DNA of 64,000 nt, taken from the NCBI GenBank assembly GCA_963716215.1, contig OY970298.1, forward strand, positions 3,100,001-3,164,000. The letters run 5' to 3'. The notes under the pieces are model-generated. The model saw only the letters and a program-made list of their open reading frames with translations, did no database searches and had not been told where the DNA came from. Below, piece after piece: positions 25,626 through 33,835 of the stretch. The stretch comes from JACVRW01 sp963716215 (GTDB taxonomy: Bacteria > Actinomycetota > Thermoleophilia > Solirubrobacterales > Thermoleophilaceae). A program made the position numbers and the translations under genes. Numbering within the stretch: the first letter of the stretch is position 1; each line of letters opens with the position of its first letter.

Positions 25626-27104
25626 CTACGGACCGAGCTTGCGGTGCGGCTTGGCGGCCACCAGGTAGAGCAGCCCCACCACCACGATGATCGCCAGCAC
25701 GATCGTCGCCGCCCACACCTGGTAGGAGGGCGCCCCGGGCGGGGCGAGCGACGAGCGCGGCCAGGCGATGTTGACGGTCTCGAAGGCGAGCCACGCGACC
25801 GCCGCGGCGTTGAGGATCGTCCCGGCGCGACCCAGCCGCACGCCACCGGCCGGCGTCCAGGTGCCTCGTAGGCGAGCGACGAGTGCGGCCACCGCCACGA
25901 GCAGGAACGCGACGTAGATCCCGGCGGTGCCGAACGTGATCAGGCTGCCGATGGCCGCCGAGTCGAGGCCGAGCAGCAGCCCCAGGCACGCCACCACGGT
26001 GGTGGCGAGCAGAGCGCCGCTTGGGTTCTGGTGGCGGTCGACCCTGGCGAGGAAGCGCGACGCGGGCAGGGCGCCGTCGCGCGCGACCGAGTAGATCGAG
26101 CGGGCAGTGATGCCCTGAGCGGCCATGCCACAGGCGAGGAAGCCCACCAGGACCACGGCGGCGAACGGCTTGCTCGACCACGAGCCGAAGGAGGAGACCA
26201 CCGACGTGCTGACGGGATCGAGGTCCTCGCCAGCGACGACCGCGGCCGGGTCGGGGTGGGCGAGCGTGGCGGCGAAGGCGTTGAGGATCACCAGCGCGCC
26301 GACGCTCAGCAGCGCGATCCACACGGCTCGCGGCACGTGGCGCGCGGCGTCCCTGGTCTCCTCGGCCGTCGCCACGCACCCGTCGAACCCGATGAAAACC
26401 CAGCCGCCGACCGCCATCGCGGCGAGGAACGCGGCCCCCGTCGAGCCGCCGGAGAGCGCCTCGGCCCCGAACGTCTCCGTGAGGATCGAGAAGCCCTGGT
26501 CGCGGAAAGCAAGCAGGAGAACCAGCCCGACCCCCACGGAGGCGACGATCTCGGCCGCGATGCCCGCCTTGACCGCCCGCTTGAGCATCCCGATCCCGCG
26601 CGCACCAGCCAGCGAGCACAGCACGACGATGACCATCCCCGTGACCACCACCGCGTTCGCCGTCGGTGTGATGCCGAGCAGCGTGAGCGCCCAGGGCGCC
26701 CCGAGGTACGCGATCGTCGTGTTCGCGACCGCGTAGGCGCAGAGCGCGACCCAGCCGTTGAACCACCCGTAGCGGGCGCCGAGCAGGCGCCGACTCCACT
26801 GGTAGGCCCCGTTGGCGATCGGGTACTGCGACGCGAGCTCCGAGTAGACGACCAGCAGCAGACACTGCCCGGCCAGGGAGATCGGCAGCACCCACACCCA
26901 CGCCGGGCCCGCGACGGTCATGCCTACCAGGGCCACCGCGTACAGGCCGACGACCGGGGAGATCGCGGCGAAGCCCATCGCCACGTTGTCGAAGATGCTC
27001 AGCCCGCGCCGCAGCTCCTGCTCGTAGCCGAGCTCTCGCAGGCGAACCACGTCCGGATCGAGCGCGGCCTCGCGTGCCTGAAGCGACTCCGCGCGCAAGG
27101 CCAT
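25626..27104 (-). CDS. APC-family amino acid permease
   Basis: 492 residues, about 12 membrane helices. The N-terminal part RRGLSIFDNVAMGFAAISPVVGLYA and SQYPIANGAYQWSRRLLG are typical of the amino acid/choline transporter branch of the APC superfamily. GWVFIGFDGCVATAEETRDAARHVPRA matches the conserved cytoplasmic loop after helix 6. Uptake of an amino acid or amine is inferred; specificity is unknown. It lies between tRNA-Pro and a small membrane protein gene. Confidence 0.85.
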   Translation of the reverse strand: MALRAESLQAREAALDPDVVRLRELGYEQELRRGLSIFDNVAMGFAAISPVVGLYAVALVGMTVAGPAWVWVLPISLAGQCLLLVVYSELASQYPIANGAYQWSRRLLGARYGWFNGWVALCAYAVANTTIAYLGAPWALTLLGITPTANAVVVTGMVIVVLCSLAGARGIGMLKRAVKAGIAAEIVASVGVGLVLLLAFRDQGFSILTETFGAEALSGGSTGAAFLAAMAVGGWVFIGFDGCVATAEETRDAARHVPRAVWIALLSVGALVILNAFAATLAHPDPAAVVAGEDLDPVSTSVVSSFGSWSSKPFAAVVLVGFLACGMAAQGITARSIYSVARDGALPASRFLARVDRHQNPSGALLATTVVACLGLLLGLDSAAIGSLITFGTAGIYVAFLLVAVAALVARLRGTWTPAGGVRLGRAGTILNAAAVAWLAFETVNIAWPRSSLAPPGAPSYQVWAATIVLAIIVVVGLLYLVAAKPHRKLGP

Positions 27105-27137
27105 GGTGCACGGTACCAGTGGGCTGTGGGCCGTCGA

Positions 27138-27317
27138 CTAGGAGGACTTGGCCAAACGCCTAGCGAACCGGGTCAGTCGCCCCGACTCGGCCTCGAGGCG
27201 AAGCCAGACAGCCAGCACCGGAACGATGACCAGGCCGCCGAGCGGCTTGCCGGTGGCCAAGAGCCACACGCAGAGAGCCGTGGCGCCGGCTGTGAATGCA
27301 ACGCGCAGCGCGAGCAT
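27138..27317 (-). CDS. 59-residue small membrane protein
   Basis: Short ORF from ATG 27317: MLALRVAFTAGATALCVWLL, then GGLVIVPVLAVWLRLE and a basic tail RFARRLAKSS. Two membrane helices are likely. An in-frame GTG upstream would add twelve non-hydrophobic residues and is less likely. No family recognised; it could be part of the permease transcript's upstream region. Confidence 0.4.
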   Translation of the reverse strand: MLALRVAFTAGATALCVWLLATGKPLGGLVIVPVLAVWLRLEAESGRLTRFARRLAKSS

Positions 27318-27359
27318 TGCGGCCAGTCTATGCCGAGAGTGGAGAGCGGCCACGCGTTG

Positions 27360-27599
27360 TTACGGGCCACCGTCCTGAGCGTCCTTGATCGCCCACGCCT
27401 CGCCAAGAGTGTCCGCCCAGACGACCTCACTCTCCGACACCCGGAGCACGCCCCAGCGGCCATCCTGCTTTGACTGGAAGCTGACCCCGATTCGGTCGCC
27501 GCGCTGAACAACGCCGGTGTGGGTCTGGAATCGGCGCCCGCAGTCGGGGCACTCCCTGGTCGAGTCGGCGTGGTGGTACAGCCCGCGCGACTGATGCAT
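27360..27599 (-). CDS. small zinc-ribbon-type protein
   Basis: 79 residues starting at ATG 27599, which has a perfect AGGAGG four bases upstream (27604-27609). One Cys pair (ECPDCGRRFQTHTG) plus nearby His residues gives a half zinc-ribbon; the rest (GDRIGVSFQSKQDGRWGVLRVSESEVVWADTL) looks like a small beta domain. The frame runs on upstream through tRNA-Gly, which is a shadow. The function is unknown. Base composition is less GC-rich than the neighbours. Confidence 0.6.
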   Translation of the reverse strand: MHQSRGLYHHADSTRECPDCGRRFQTHTGVVQRGDRIGVSFQSKQDGRWGVLRVSESEVVWADTLGEAWAIKDAQDGGP

Positions 27600-27629
27600 A
27601 CGTCCTCCTGCATTGGCTCTAGAACTTGA

Positions 27630-27700
27630 AGCGGGCGATGGGAGTTGAACCCATACTAAGAGCTTGGAAGGCTCTTGTGCAGCCATTACACCACGCCCGC
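27630..27700 (-). tRNA. tRNA-Gly (anticodon TCC)
   Basis: Acceptor GCGGGCG/CGCCCGC, discriminator T as usual for glycine, anticodon stem AGAGC/GCTCT with loop CTTCCAA and T-loop GGTTCAACTCC. CCA is not encoded. Confidence 0.95.
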
Positions 27701-27764
27701 AGGACTGCGATTCTAGGGCTTCATCGGCAGGTGCGGCGCCAGGCATGACCCCCGGCCCGCGAGG

Positions 27765-28718
27765 TCAACGCCCGAGCCACCGCTTGGGGTTCTCGACCAT
27801 CATCTGGTCCAGCTGCTCGTCGGTCATGCCGCCCTCCTTGAGCTCGGGGATGACGCGCTCGAACAGGAAGGTCATCGACCACTCGGGCACCTCGTTGGCC
27901 TTGAGGTGCTCCTGGATCTCGCGCGGGAACCAGTCGATCGACGAGCAGTAGTCCTGCGATAGGAACATGCGGTCGTCGTAGCCGCTCTCGAGCAGAGCGA
28001 GGACGGTGGCGTTGCGCCGGTCGGTCGGCAGGAACAGGTCGAGCCCGTATCGGTCCATGCCGATCCAGCAGCCGGTCTCGAGCAGGCGCTCGATGTAGTC
28101 GAGGTCGTCGGTGTCGCCCGTGTGGGCGATCTGGACGATGGCCGGGTCCACGCCCTCCTCGGTGAAGATGCGCATCTGCTCGAGGCCGGTCCCGCTGGAC
28201 GGGTGCGAGTGGGCCATGATCGGCAGGCCGGTCTGCTGGGCCGCCCGCGCGACCGCGCGGTGGACCTTCTCGACGTTGGGCGTCACGCCCGCGGCGTCGG
28301 CGGCGCACTTGAGGAACGCCGGCTTGATCGAGGTGCCCTGGATGCCGTGTTCGCGCTCGTGCACGAAGATCGCCGCGATCCCGTCCTCGTCGCGGTTCGC
28401 CAGGAACTGCGGCAGGTGGTCATAGGTGTAGATCCCGGTGGCCAGCACCACCTGCAGGCCGCTCTCGTCGGCGACCCGCTTGCTGAACGTGGCGTCGCGG
28501 GTGAGGAACATCGCGCTCGGCTCCACCACCGTGGTCACGCCGTGTCCCTTCACGGCGTTGGCATCGGCGATCGCCGCCTCCCACTCCTCCTGCTCGTCGT
28601 AGAGGTGGGGAAACTGGAAGCGACCGGCCTCGTCGGTGGTACGGAAGTGCTCGTGGATGAGCGTCAGCCCGAGCTGCTCGACATCCACGGGCCCACCCGT
28701 GGTCTCCACTGTGGGCAT
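27765..28718 (-). CDS. phosphotriesterase-family amidohydrolase
   Basis: 317-residue TIM-barrel metal hydrolase. The binuclear site is recognisable: HxH in LIHEHF, the bridging Lys region GTSIKPAF, His in IMAHSHP and QIAHTGDTDD, and the final Asp in FLSQDYC. Members are phosphotriesterases, lactonases (PLL) or deacylases; the lactonase branch is likely by gene age but not provable here. The ATG start has AGGAGGAG upstream. No operon partner. Confidence 0.85.
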   Translation of the reverse strand: MPTVETTGGPVDVEQLGLTLIHEHFRTTDEAGRFQFPHLYDEQEEWEAAIADANAVKGHGVTTVVEPSAMFLTRDATFSKRVADESGLQVVLATGIYTYDHLPQFLANRDEDGIAAIFVHEREHGIQGTSIKPAFLKCAADAAGVTPNVEKVHRAVARAAQQTGLPIMAHSHPSSGTGLEQMRIFTEEGVDPAIVQIAHTGDTDDLDYIERLLETGCWIGMDRYGLDLFLPTDRRNATVLALLESGYDDRMFLSQDYCSSIDWFPREIQEHLKANEVPEWSMTFLFERVIPELKEGGMTDEQLDQMMVENPKRWLGR

Positions 28719-28754
28719 GCCGGCTCCTCCTCAGGTCGCGGTCCGCGACGAACG

Positions 28755-29009
28755 CTACCGCCAGCCCGGCGCGGCAACCCTGCGCTCCTGCCCCGGGTCG
28801 AGGAGGCTGCCGAGGACGACGCCGACTCCCGTGGCGAGCAGCGCCACCAGCAAGCGTACGACCAGCGTGCCGCCGATGCCCTCCTGCAGGGCGGCGGCCA
28901 AGGCGAGGGCGAGCGGGAACAGCACCGGCAGCCACTTCGCGCGGCCGGGGGCCGCGTACCCGAAGCCGAAGCCGGCCAGGAAGAAGAGCGCGTACGGGAC
29001 CACGGCCAT
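28755..29009 (-). CDS. small membrane protein with about three helices
   Basis: 84 residues: VVPYALFFLAGFGFGYAA, LPVLFPLALALAAAL and VVRLLVALLATGVGVVLGSLL are hydrophobic; the tail DPGQERRVAAPGWR is polar. No family recognised. ATG 29009 lies directly beside tRNA-Trp, so the two may share a transcript. Confidence 0.55.
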   Translation of the reverse strand: MAVVPYALFFLAGFGFGYAAPGRAKWLPVLFPLALALAAALQEGIGGTLVVRLLVALLATGVGVVLGSLLDPGQERRVAAPGWR

Positions 29010-29015
29010 GAGAGA

Positions 29016-29089
29016 CGGGGCAGCCAGGATTCGAACCTGGGACCTCCGGTTTTGGAGACCGGCGTTCTGACCAGCTGAACTACTGCCCC
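29016..29089 (-). tRNA. tRNA-Trp (anticodon CCA)
   Basis: Acceptor GGGGCAG/CTGCCCC, discriminator G, anticodon stem CCGGT/ACCGG with loop CTCCAAA and T-loop GGTTCGAATCC. CCA tail not encoded. Confidence 0.95.
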
Positions 29090-29138
29090 CCGGGGCGCTG
29101 ATTGTAGGGCGGTTTGCTACGCCTACGTCCGCCGGTCA

Positions 29139-29156
29139 GACGAACATTCGTTCGTC
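29139..29156. promoter_or_regulatory. LexA-type SOS box abutting the LAGLIDADG gene
   Basis: GACGAAC-ATTC-GTTCGTC is a perfect 7-4-7 inverted repeat that contains GAAC-N4-GTTC, the LexA box of actinobacteria and Bacillus. Its last base is directly before the GTG start at 29157. LexA bound here would block expression until DNA damage. The same palindrome in mRNA would fold over the ribosome site. Confidence 0.6.
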
Positions 29157-29924
29157 GTGCGCATTAGGCCGCAGTCGGAGTTCGAATCCGTGTTGTCCCT
29201 GATCAAGGAAGGCCGGGGCGACTCCGAGATAGCGCGCCTAACCGGCGTTCCGCGGTCGACCGTCGGCGCATGGCGTCGGAGTGGAGGGTCCGGCTACCAC
29301 CTGCGCAGCGCTACCGCGACCGAGCTCTGGAGGCCGCGTGCTCCGGCGGCTTACTCCTATCTCCTCGGTGTGTACCTCGGGGACGGCTGCATCCAGGTGA
29401 GCTCCACGGGCTCCGCATCGCTGAGTGTCAGCCTTGATTCGGCCTACCCGGGCATCGTCGCCGAGACCCATGGCGCGATGAGGCTGGTCTGGCTGGGCAC
29501 CCCGATCAGCCTGATCCTGAGACAGGAGAGCCGCGTCACCGTCCTGAAGACCTACCACCCCGCGCTTCCGGTGGCCTTCCCGCAGCACGGACCCGGGCGA
29601 AAGCATGAGCGAGCCATCGTCCTCACGGACTGGCAACGCGAACTGACGCGGCGGTATCCACGTGAGTTGCTGCGCGGTCTCATCCACTCGGACGGCTGCC
29701 GGACCATCAACCGCTTCAGGACGACACTGCCGAGCGGGCGGGTAGCCCGGTACGAGTACGCGCGGTACTTCTTCTCCAACCTATCCACGGGCATCCGTGA
29801 CATCTTCTGTGCCCACTGCGAGCTGCTCGAGATCCGCTGGACCCGGTCGAACCCGCGGAACATCTCGGTCGCCGACCGCAAGAGCGTACGGATCCTTGAC
29901 GGCTTCGTCGGTCCGAAGACGTAG
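29157..29924 (+). CDS. LAGLIDADG homing-endonuclease-like protein with N-terminal HTH
   Basis: 255 residues. An N-terminal helix-turn-helix (DSEIARLTGVPRSTVGAWRRS, residues about 21-41) precedes two LAGLIDADG helices: SYLLGVYLGDGCI near 70 and LLRGLIHSDGCR near 172, each with its metal-binding Asp. It is free-standing, not inside an intron or intein that I can see, and lies just past tRNA-Trp. Third-position G/C is lower than in neighbours, suggesting transfer. It may be a homing nuclease, a domesticated DNA-binding protein or a regulator. Start is GTG. Confidence 0.7.
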   Translation: MRIRPQSEFESVLSLIKEGRGDSEIARLTGVPRSTVGAWRRSGGSGYHLRSATATELWRPRAPAAYSYLLGVYLGDGCIQVSSTGSASLSVSLDSAYPGIVAETHGAMRLVWLGTPISLILRQESRVTVLKTYHPALPVAFPQHGPGRKHERAIVLTDWQRELTRRYPRELLRGLIHSDGCRTINRFRTTLPSGRVARYEYARYFFSNLSTGIRDIFCAHCELLEIRWTRSNPRNISVADRKSVRILDGFVGPKT

Positions 29925-29929
29925 CGTCG

Positions 29930-31072
29930 TCAGTCGTCCAGTTCCCGCACGATCCACTCGGCGAGGAAGGGCTCGCTGATCTCGGCGAAGCCGCCGTCGC
30001 GCGCGATCAGCTCGTCCCGCTCCAGGGCCTGCAGGGCCTTCTGGACCGTCGAGGGGCCCGGGAGCGCGAAGCGGCGGCGGTAGCTCGCGCTGAGCGGGTG
30101 GCCCGGAGCCTGGGCGAGCGCGTGGAGCAGGCTGCGCTGCGCGGACGAGGCCCGCCCCCACACGAGCCCGAAGTGCGCGTTCTCCGAGCGCAGCACGTCC
30201 GCGATCGCCTCCTCGACCTGCTCGACTCCGGCCGTTCGGCGCCCCACGCGCTGCCAGAGGAAGTAGCAGAGCTCCTGGGTCGCGTACGGGTGCCCGCGCG
30301 TGGTGGCCAGCACGTGGTCGACGCCCTCGGGGCGGATCCGCCGTCCGGTTGCCTCGAAGCGCTCGCTGATGTAGCCCGAGAACTGCTCGGGCGCGATCAC
30401 GCCGAGCTGCATCTGCTTGGCGCTGCGCCAGAACGGCTCGTTCTCGTCGCTGAAGATCCGCTGCATCATGTGCCGTCTGCTGCCGAGGTACAGGTGTGCG
30501 ACCTCGGGCTGCTGCTGGAACACCGCGCGCATCAACTTGGGCAGCTCCCGGTCGATGTCCGTGATCTCCTGGAACTCGTCGAGGATCAGCACAGCCTGTC
30601 GGTCGCGGTCCGCGGCCAGCTCGCCGGGCAGTCGCAGCAATCGCTCCAGCGTGTCGTCCAGGTCCTGCGGCGCCAGGCCGGCCGAGAAGCCGAAGCTGAC
30701 CGAGCCGTCCTGCGGATCGAGGGTCACCGTCGGCTGGATGCGCAGGTTCTGGAACACCCGCAGCCGCTCCTTGACCCGGAACAGCGGCGACGCGACATCC
30801 TCATAGATCGTCTTCGCCAGCTTCTCGGCCAGCCGCTCCTTGGTAGGCGTGGTCATCAGGTCGACCTGCGCCACCAGCACGCGCTTGCGCACCAGCCGCT
30901 GCGCCACCCGCCAGACGAGCGACGACTTGCCGTAACGGCGCGGGGCGAACAGCACCACGTCCTGGCCGTTGCGAACGTCTGCCTCGATCTCGGCGATCTC
31001 GGCCTGGCGGTCGGTGAAGGCGTCGTCGAGCGCGAGAGCGCCGAACCGGAATGGGTTGCGAACGTCTGCCAT
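29930..31072 (-). CDS. AAA ATPase of the archaeal-ATPase type
   Basis: 380-residue P-loop ATPase. Walker A is APRRYGKSSL (near 43), Walker B VLILDEFQEI and the sensor region LYLGSRRHMM. A C-terminal winged-helix part (STVQKALQALERDELIARDG) follows. Related proteins (PF01637-like) are common, often orphan, and of unclear role; links to DNA or membrane processes have been proposed. It converges with the LAGLIDADG gene, five bases apart. Its promoter holds tandem palindromes at 31082-31116. Confidence 0.8.
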   Translation of the reverse strand: MADVRNPFRFGALALDDAFTDRQAEIAEIEADVRNGQDVVLFAPRRYGKSSLVWRVAQRLVRKRVLVAQVDLMTTPTKERLAEKLAKTIYEDVASPLFRVKERLRVFQNLRIQPTVTLDPQDGSVSFGFSAGLAPQDLDDTLERLLRLPGELAADRDRQAVLILDEFQEITDIDRELPKLMRAVFQQQPEVAHLYLGSRRHMMQRIFSDENEPFWRSAKQMQLGVIAPEQFSGYISERFEATGRRIRPEGVDHVLATTRGHPYATQELCYFLWQRVGRRTAGVEQVEEAIADVLRSENAHFGLVWGRASSAQRSLLHALAQAPGHPLSASYRRRFALPGPSTVQKALQALERDELIARDGGFAEISEPFLAEWIVRELDD

Positions 31073-31081
31073 GCGCTCATC

Positions 31082-31116
31082 ATACCGTATGGCGTTACGC
31101 TACTTGGCGTTACGCT
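31082..31116. repeat. tandem small palindromes in ATPase promoter
   Basis: TGGCGTTACGCT occurs twice in direct orientation, 15 bp apart (31090-31101 and 31105-31116). Each copy contains the palindrome GCGT-T-ACGC. A third odd-centred palindrome, ATAC-C-GTAT, is at 31082-31090. All lie 10-44 bp upstream of the ATPase ATG, fitting cooperative binding by a small dimeric regulator, perhaps the product itself. Confidence 0.5.
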
Positions 31117-31135
31117 GTCTCAGGTAGAGATTAGA

Positions 31136-31219
31136 TGCGGGCGGAGGGACTCGAACCCCCAAGACCTGTCGGCCACGAGGACCTAAACCTCGCGCGTCTG
31201 CCAGTTCCGCCACGCCCGC
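31136..31219 (-). tRNA. tRNA-Leu (anticodon TAG)
   Basis: Acceptor GCGGGCG/CGCCCGC, discriminator A, anticodon stem CGAGG/CCTCG with loop TTTAGGT, long variable arm and T-loop GGTTCGAGTCC. CCA is not encoded. Confidence 0.95.
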
Positions 31220-31263
31220 TGAAACCGGGACAATCCGGCCAGACACAGGGTATTGTCATCGCG

Positions 31264-31764
31264 ATGGCCGACACGGTCCTCGAGCATCCCAATCGGGACA
31301 AGGCGGAGTCAAAGGCCACCAAGGCCGTGGTGATCCTGCTGCTGATCACGAGCGCCGCCTTGATCCTGATCGTCACGATCGGCGGCTGGTCACAGCTGCA
31401 GGGCGCGCAGATCGTCTCCTTCGCCTACGCGCTGATCTACATCGGGATGGCGGTGGTCGTAGCGCGCTGGAACCGCGGTGTGCTCCCCGTCGCGGCCGGC
31501 CTGGCGGTGCTGTTCGCCGTCATGGCCGCGGTTGCCGGCCCGGCGTGGTTCGACCGTGACAAGCCGGGGTTCGCCGAGTCCACGCTGGACCCGTCGATCC
31601 TCGGCCTGCTGACGCTGATCCTCGTGCCCGTTCAGCTGTTGTTGGTCGCCTTCGCCATGCGCGGCTTCCAGCAGCAGTGGAACGTCGAGGTGGAGGTCGA
31701 CCCCGACGAGCAGGACCGCTACGGTCGCGGCGACGTCGGGCCCGGCCAGGTCCAGCCGGCGTAA
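31264..31764 (+). CDS. four-helix membrane protein of unknown function
   Basis: 166 residues with four hydrophobic segments (about 22-42, 50-68, 74-92, 110-132) and a charged C-terminal tail with PDEQDRYGRG. No catalytic motif is visible. Similar proteins occur as hypotheticals in actinobacteria. It lies between two tRNA-Leu genes. ATG 31264 has no strong ribosome site, so transcription may start close to it. Confidence 0.55.
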   Translation: MADTVLEHPNRDKAESKATKAVVILLLITSAALILIVTIGGWSQLQGAQIVSFAYALIYIGMAVVVARWNRGVLPVAAGLAVLFAVMAAVAGPAWFDRDKPGFAESTLDPSILGLLTLILVPVQLLLVAFAMRGFQQQWNVEVEVDPDEQDRYGRGDVGPGQVQPA

Positions 31765-31807
31765 CCGGCCCGCCGCCCGCTCGCCGCCGTACGATTCGAC
31801 CTCGCCC

Positions 31808-31891
31808 GCCCGGGTGGTGGAATCGGTAGACACTGGGTCCTCAAAAGGCCCTGCTCGAAAGGGCGTGTGGGTTCGAATCCCACCCCGGGCA
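31808..31891 (+). tRNA. tRNA-Leu (anticodon CAA)
   Basis: Acceptor GCCCGGG/CCCGGGC, discriminator A, anticodon stem GGGTC/GGCCC (one T-G pair) with loop CTCAAAA, long variable arm and T-loop GGTTCGAATCC. CCA tail not encoded. Confidence 0.95.
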
Positions 31892-31905
31892 CTGCGGCGG
31901 CCGGC

Positions 31906-33024
31906 TCAGCCGGCGGTGAGGGCGGGGCGGCTGCGCAAGAGGGCTACCACCAGCACCCCCGCCGCGGCCGGCACGAGCCCGATGAATGCGTAGCCCGGTC
32001 CGGCGGCGACGAGGCCGCCGGCCAGCGGGCCGAGCAGGTAGCCGATGATGCCGATCTGTGACCAAACCACCATCGCGGTGACGATCCGCTCCACGGGCAC
32101 CGCTTCGACGAGCAGCCCTAGGGAGCCGGTGTTGGCGAGCCCGATCCCGACCGAGGCGAGCAGCACCGCGAGTAGCCACAGCGGAACGTTGGCGACCATC
32201 CCGGCGAGCGAGATGCCGGCCACGCTGAACAGGACGGCGGCGAACACCAGCGGGCGGGGACGGCGACCTCCCGATGCAGTGGCGCTCGTGGCAACGACCA
32301 CGGAGGCGCCGACGTAGAGCGCGCCGATCTGCGCTTGAGTGAGACGCTCCGCGAAGTGCAGTGGCAGTACGCCCTCGAGCACCCCGAGCGTCAGCACCGC
32401 GAACAAGATCGCTGCCGACGCAATCAAGAACGGCCGGCTGCGCAAGGCGGCCCTGTCGCCGGCGAACGCGCGTCGGGTGGGCGGTTCGCCGACCAGTAGC
32501 ACGAGCGGCACGGCCAGCAAGAGCAGGACCAGGTAGGCAAGGAACGGTCCGTGAATGCCGCCAAACGCACCGAGCGCCGGACCGATAAGCCCCCCGGCGG
32601 CATACGCGGCGTAGACGCGGCTCATGCACAGGTACTCCTGGCCGGGCCAGCGCTCGAGGGTGTCGAACGTGACGCCGATCCAAATCCCGCCCGATCCCAA
32701 GCCCATCAGCGTCCGCGCCACGAAATAGACGCCCAGCGTGTCGCCCAGCACGAAACCCAGCGCGCCCAGCGCAACCAACGCCAGCGAGCCGATCAGAAGC
32801 GCTCGCGAGCCGCGGCGTCGAACGGCCCAACCGGCGAGCGCGAACCCGGCAACCATCCCGGCCGGAAACGAGGCGACCAGCAGCCCGATCGTCGCCGGCC
32901 CGGCGCCGGTGACATCCGCGATCGCCGGTGCAACCGGCACGATCACGCTGTACCCCGCGGCATCGAGCGCACCGAGCGCCAGCAGCAAGGGGTATGCCGC
33001 CTGACTCGAGCGCGCTGGGGTCAT
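31906..33024 (-). CDS. MFS transporter linked to the arsenic genes
   Basis: 372 residues, 12 membrane helices of the major facilitator superfamily (AGWAVRRRGSRALLIG is the loop 2-3 motif; GGIWIGVTFDTLERWPG follows helix 4). Start is taken as ATG 33024; an in-frame GTG further up would run into arsM. It follows arsM by 16 bp and is the third gene of the arsR transcript. By position it may export a methylated or organic arsenical, as some MFS proteins in ars operons do; this is inference. Confidence 0.75.
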   Translation of the reverse strand: MTPARSSQAAYPLLLALGALDAAGYSVIVPVAPAIADVTGAGPATIGLLVASFPAGMVAGFALAGWAVRRRGSRALLIGSLALVALGALGFVLGDTLGVYFVARTLMGLGSGGIWIGVTFDTLERWPGQEYLCMSRVYAAYAAGGLIGPALGAFGGIHGPFLAYLVLLLLAVPLVLLVGEPPTRRAFAGDRAALRSRPFLIASAAILFAVLTLGVLEGVLPLHFAERLTQAQIGALYVGASVVVATSATASGGRRPRPLVFAAVLFSVAGISLAGMVANVPLWLLAVLLASVGIGLANTGSLGLLVEAVPVERIVTAMVVWSQIGIIGYLLGPLAGGLVAAGPGYAFIGLVPAAAGVLVVALLRSRPALTAG

Positions 33025-33040
33025 CCAGGTGCGGTCGTGG

Positions 33041-33835
33041 TCAGCCGCCGGGCTTGCGCGCGCGGATAATCGCGGAGCTTGCCTGCTCATGGACGCGGTG
33101 CGTCTCGCGGATGTCCAGGTCGACGAGGCCCGCGTCGGCCAGCGCGGCCTCGAACTGGCCCCGCGTGAGCGCGCCGGCGACGCACCCGGTCCACTGCCGC
33201 ATGTCCTCCCGGGTCGCCGCGTCCATGCCGGGGTCGGCGATCACGTCCGAGACCGCAAGCCGCCCGCCCGGTCGCAGCACCCGCGCCGCCTCGCGCAGCA
33301 CCGTGCCCTTGTCCGCGGAGAGGTTGATCACGCAGTTGGAGATGACGACGTCCACCGACTCATCCGGCAGCGGGATCTCCTCGATGTAGCCCTTGAGGAA
33401 CTCGACGTTGTCCACACCCGCCTCGGCGGCGTTGCCCCGCGCGAGCTCGAGCATCTCATCGGTCATGTCGAGCCCGATCGCCTTGCCCCTCACGCCCACA
33501 CGGCGGGCTGAGATCAGCACGTCGGCACCGGCACCCGAGCCGAGATCGAGCACCGTCTCCCCCTCGTGCAGGTCAGCGACGGCTGTGGGAACCCCGCAGC
33601 CGAGCGACGCCTCGACCGCCGCCTTGGGGGCCGCGTCCGCCTCGCGCTCGTACAGCGTTCCGCCGAAGACCTCGGTGCCGTGCTTGTCGGTCAGTGCCAT
33701 GTCCGCGCCGCAACCCGCGAAGGCGCTCCCCGTTCCGCAACACCCGGAGCCGGTGTTCTCGGCGACGGCGGTCGCTGCCGCGGCGTAGCGCTCACGGACT
33801 TGCTCGCGGACGTCTGTGTCGGTCAGCTCAGCCAT
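33041..33835 (-). CDS. arsM: arsenite S-adenosylmethionine methyltransferase
   Basis: 264-residue class I methyltransferase that methylates As(III). The SAM motif is VLDLGSGAGADVLISA. Conserved cysteines of ArsM lie in SLGCGVP, ISNCVINLS and WTGCVAGAL; an extra Cys-rich N-terminal loop reads GSGCCGTGSAFAGCG. Its start overlaps the arsR end by 13 bp, so expression is coupled to the arsenic-responsive repressor. Confidence 0.95.
   Translation of the reverse strand: MAELTDTDVREQVRERYAAAATAVAENTGSGCCGTGSAFAGCGADMALTDKHGTEVFGGTLYEREADAAPKAAVEASLGCGVPTAVADLHEGETVLDLGSGAGADVLISARRVGVRGKAIGLDMTDEMLELARGNAAEAGVDNVEFLKGYIEEIPLPDESVDVVISNCVINLSADKGTVLREAARVLRPGGRLAVSDVIADPGMDAATREDMRQWTGCVAGALTRGQFEAALADAGLVDLDIRETHRVHEQASSAIIRARKPGG

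Noticed and set aside
29930..31072. AAA ATPase plus LAGLIDADG gene as one defence system
   Set aside because: They are convergent, have different promoters and compositions, and neither matches a known defence pair; kept as separate observations.
25537..31891. Integrated element at one of the tRNA genes
   Set aside because: No integrase, no direct repeat of a tRNA 3' end and no phage genes were seen.
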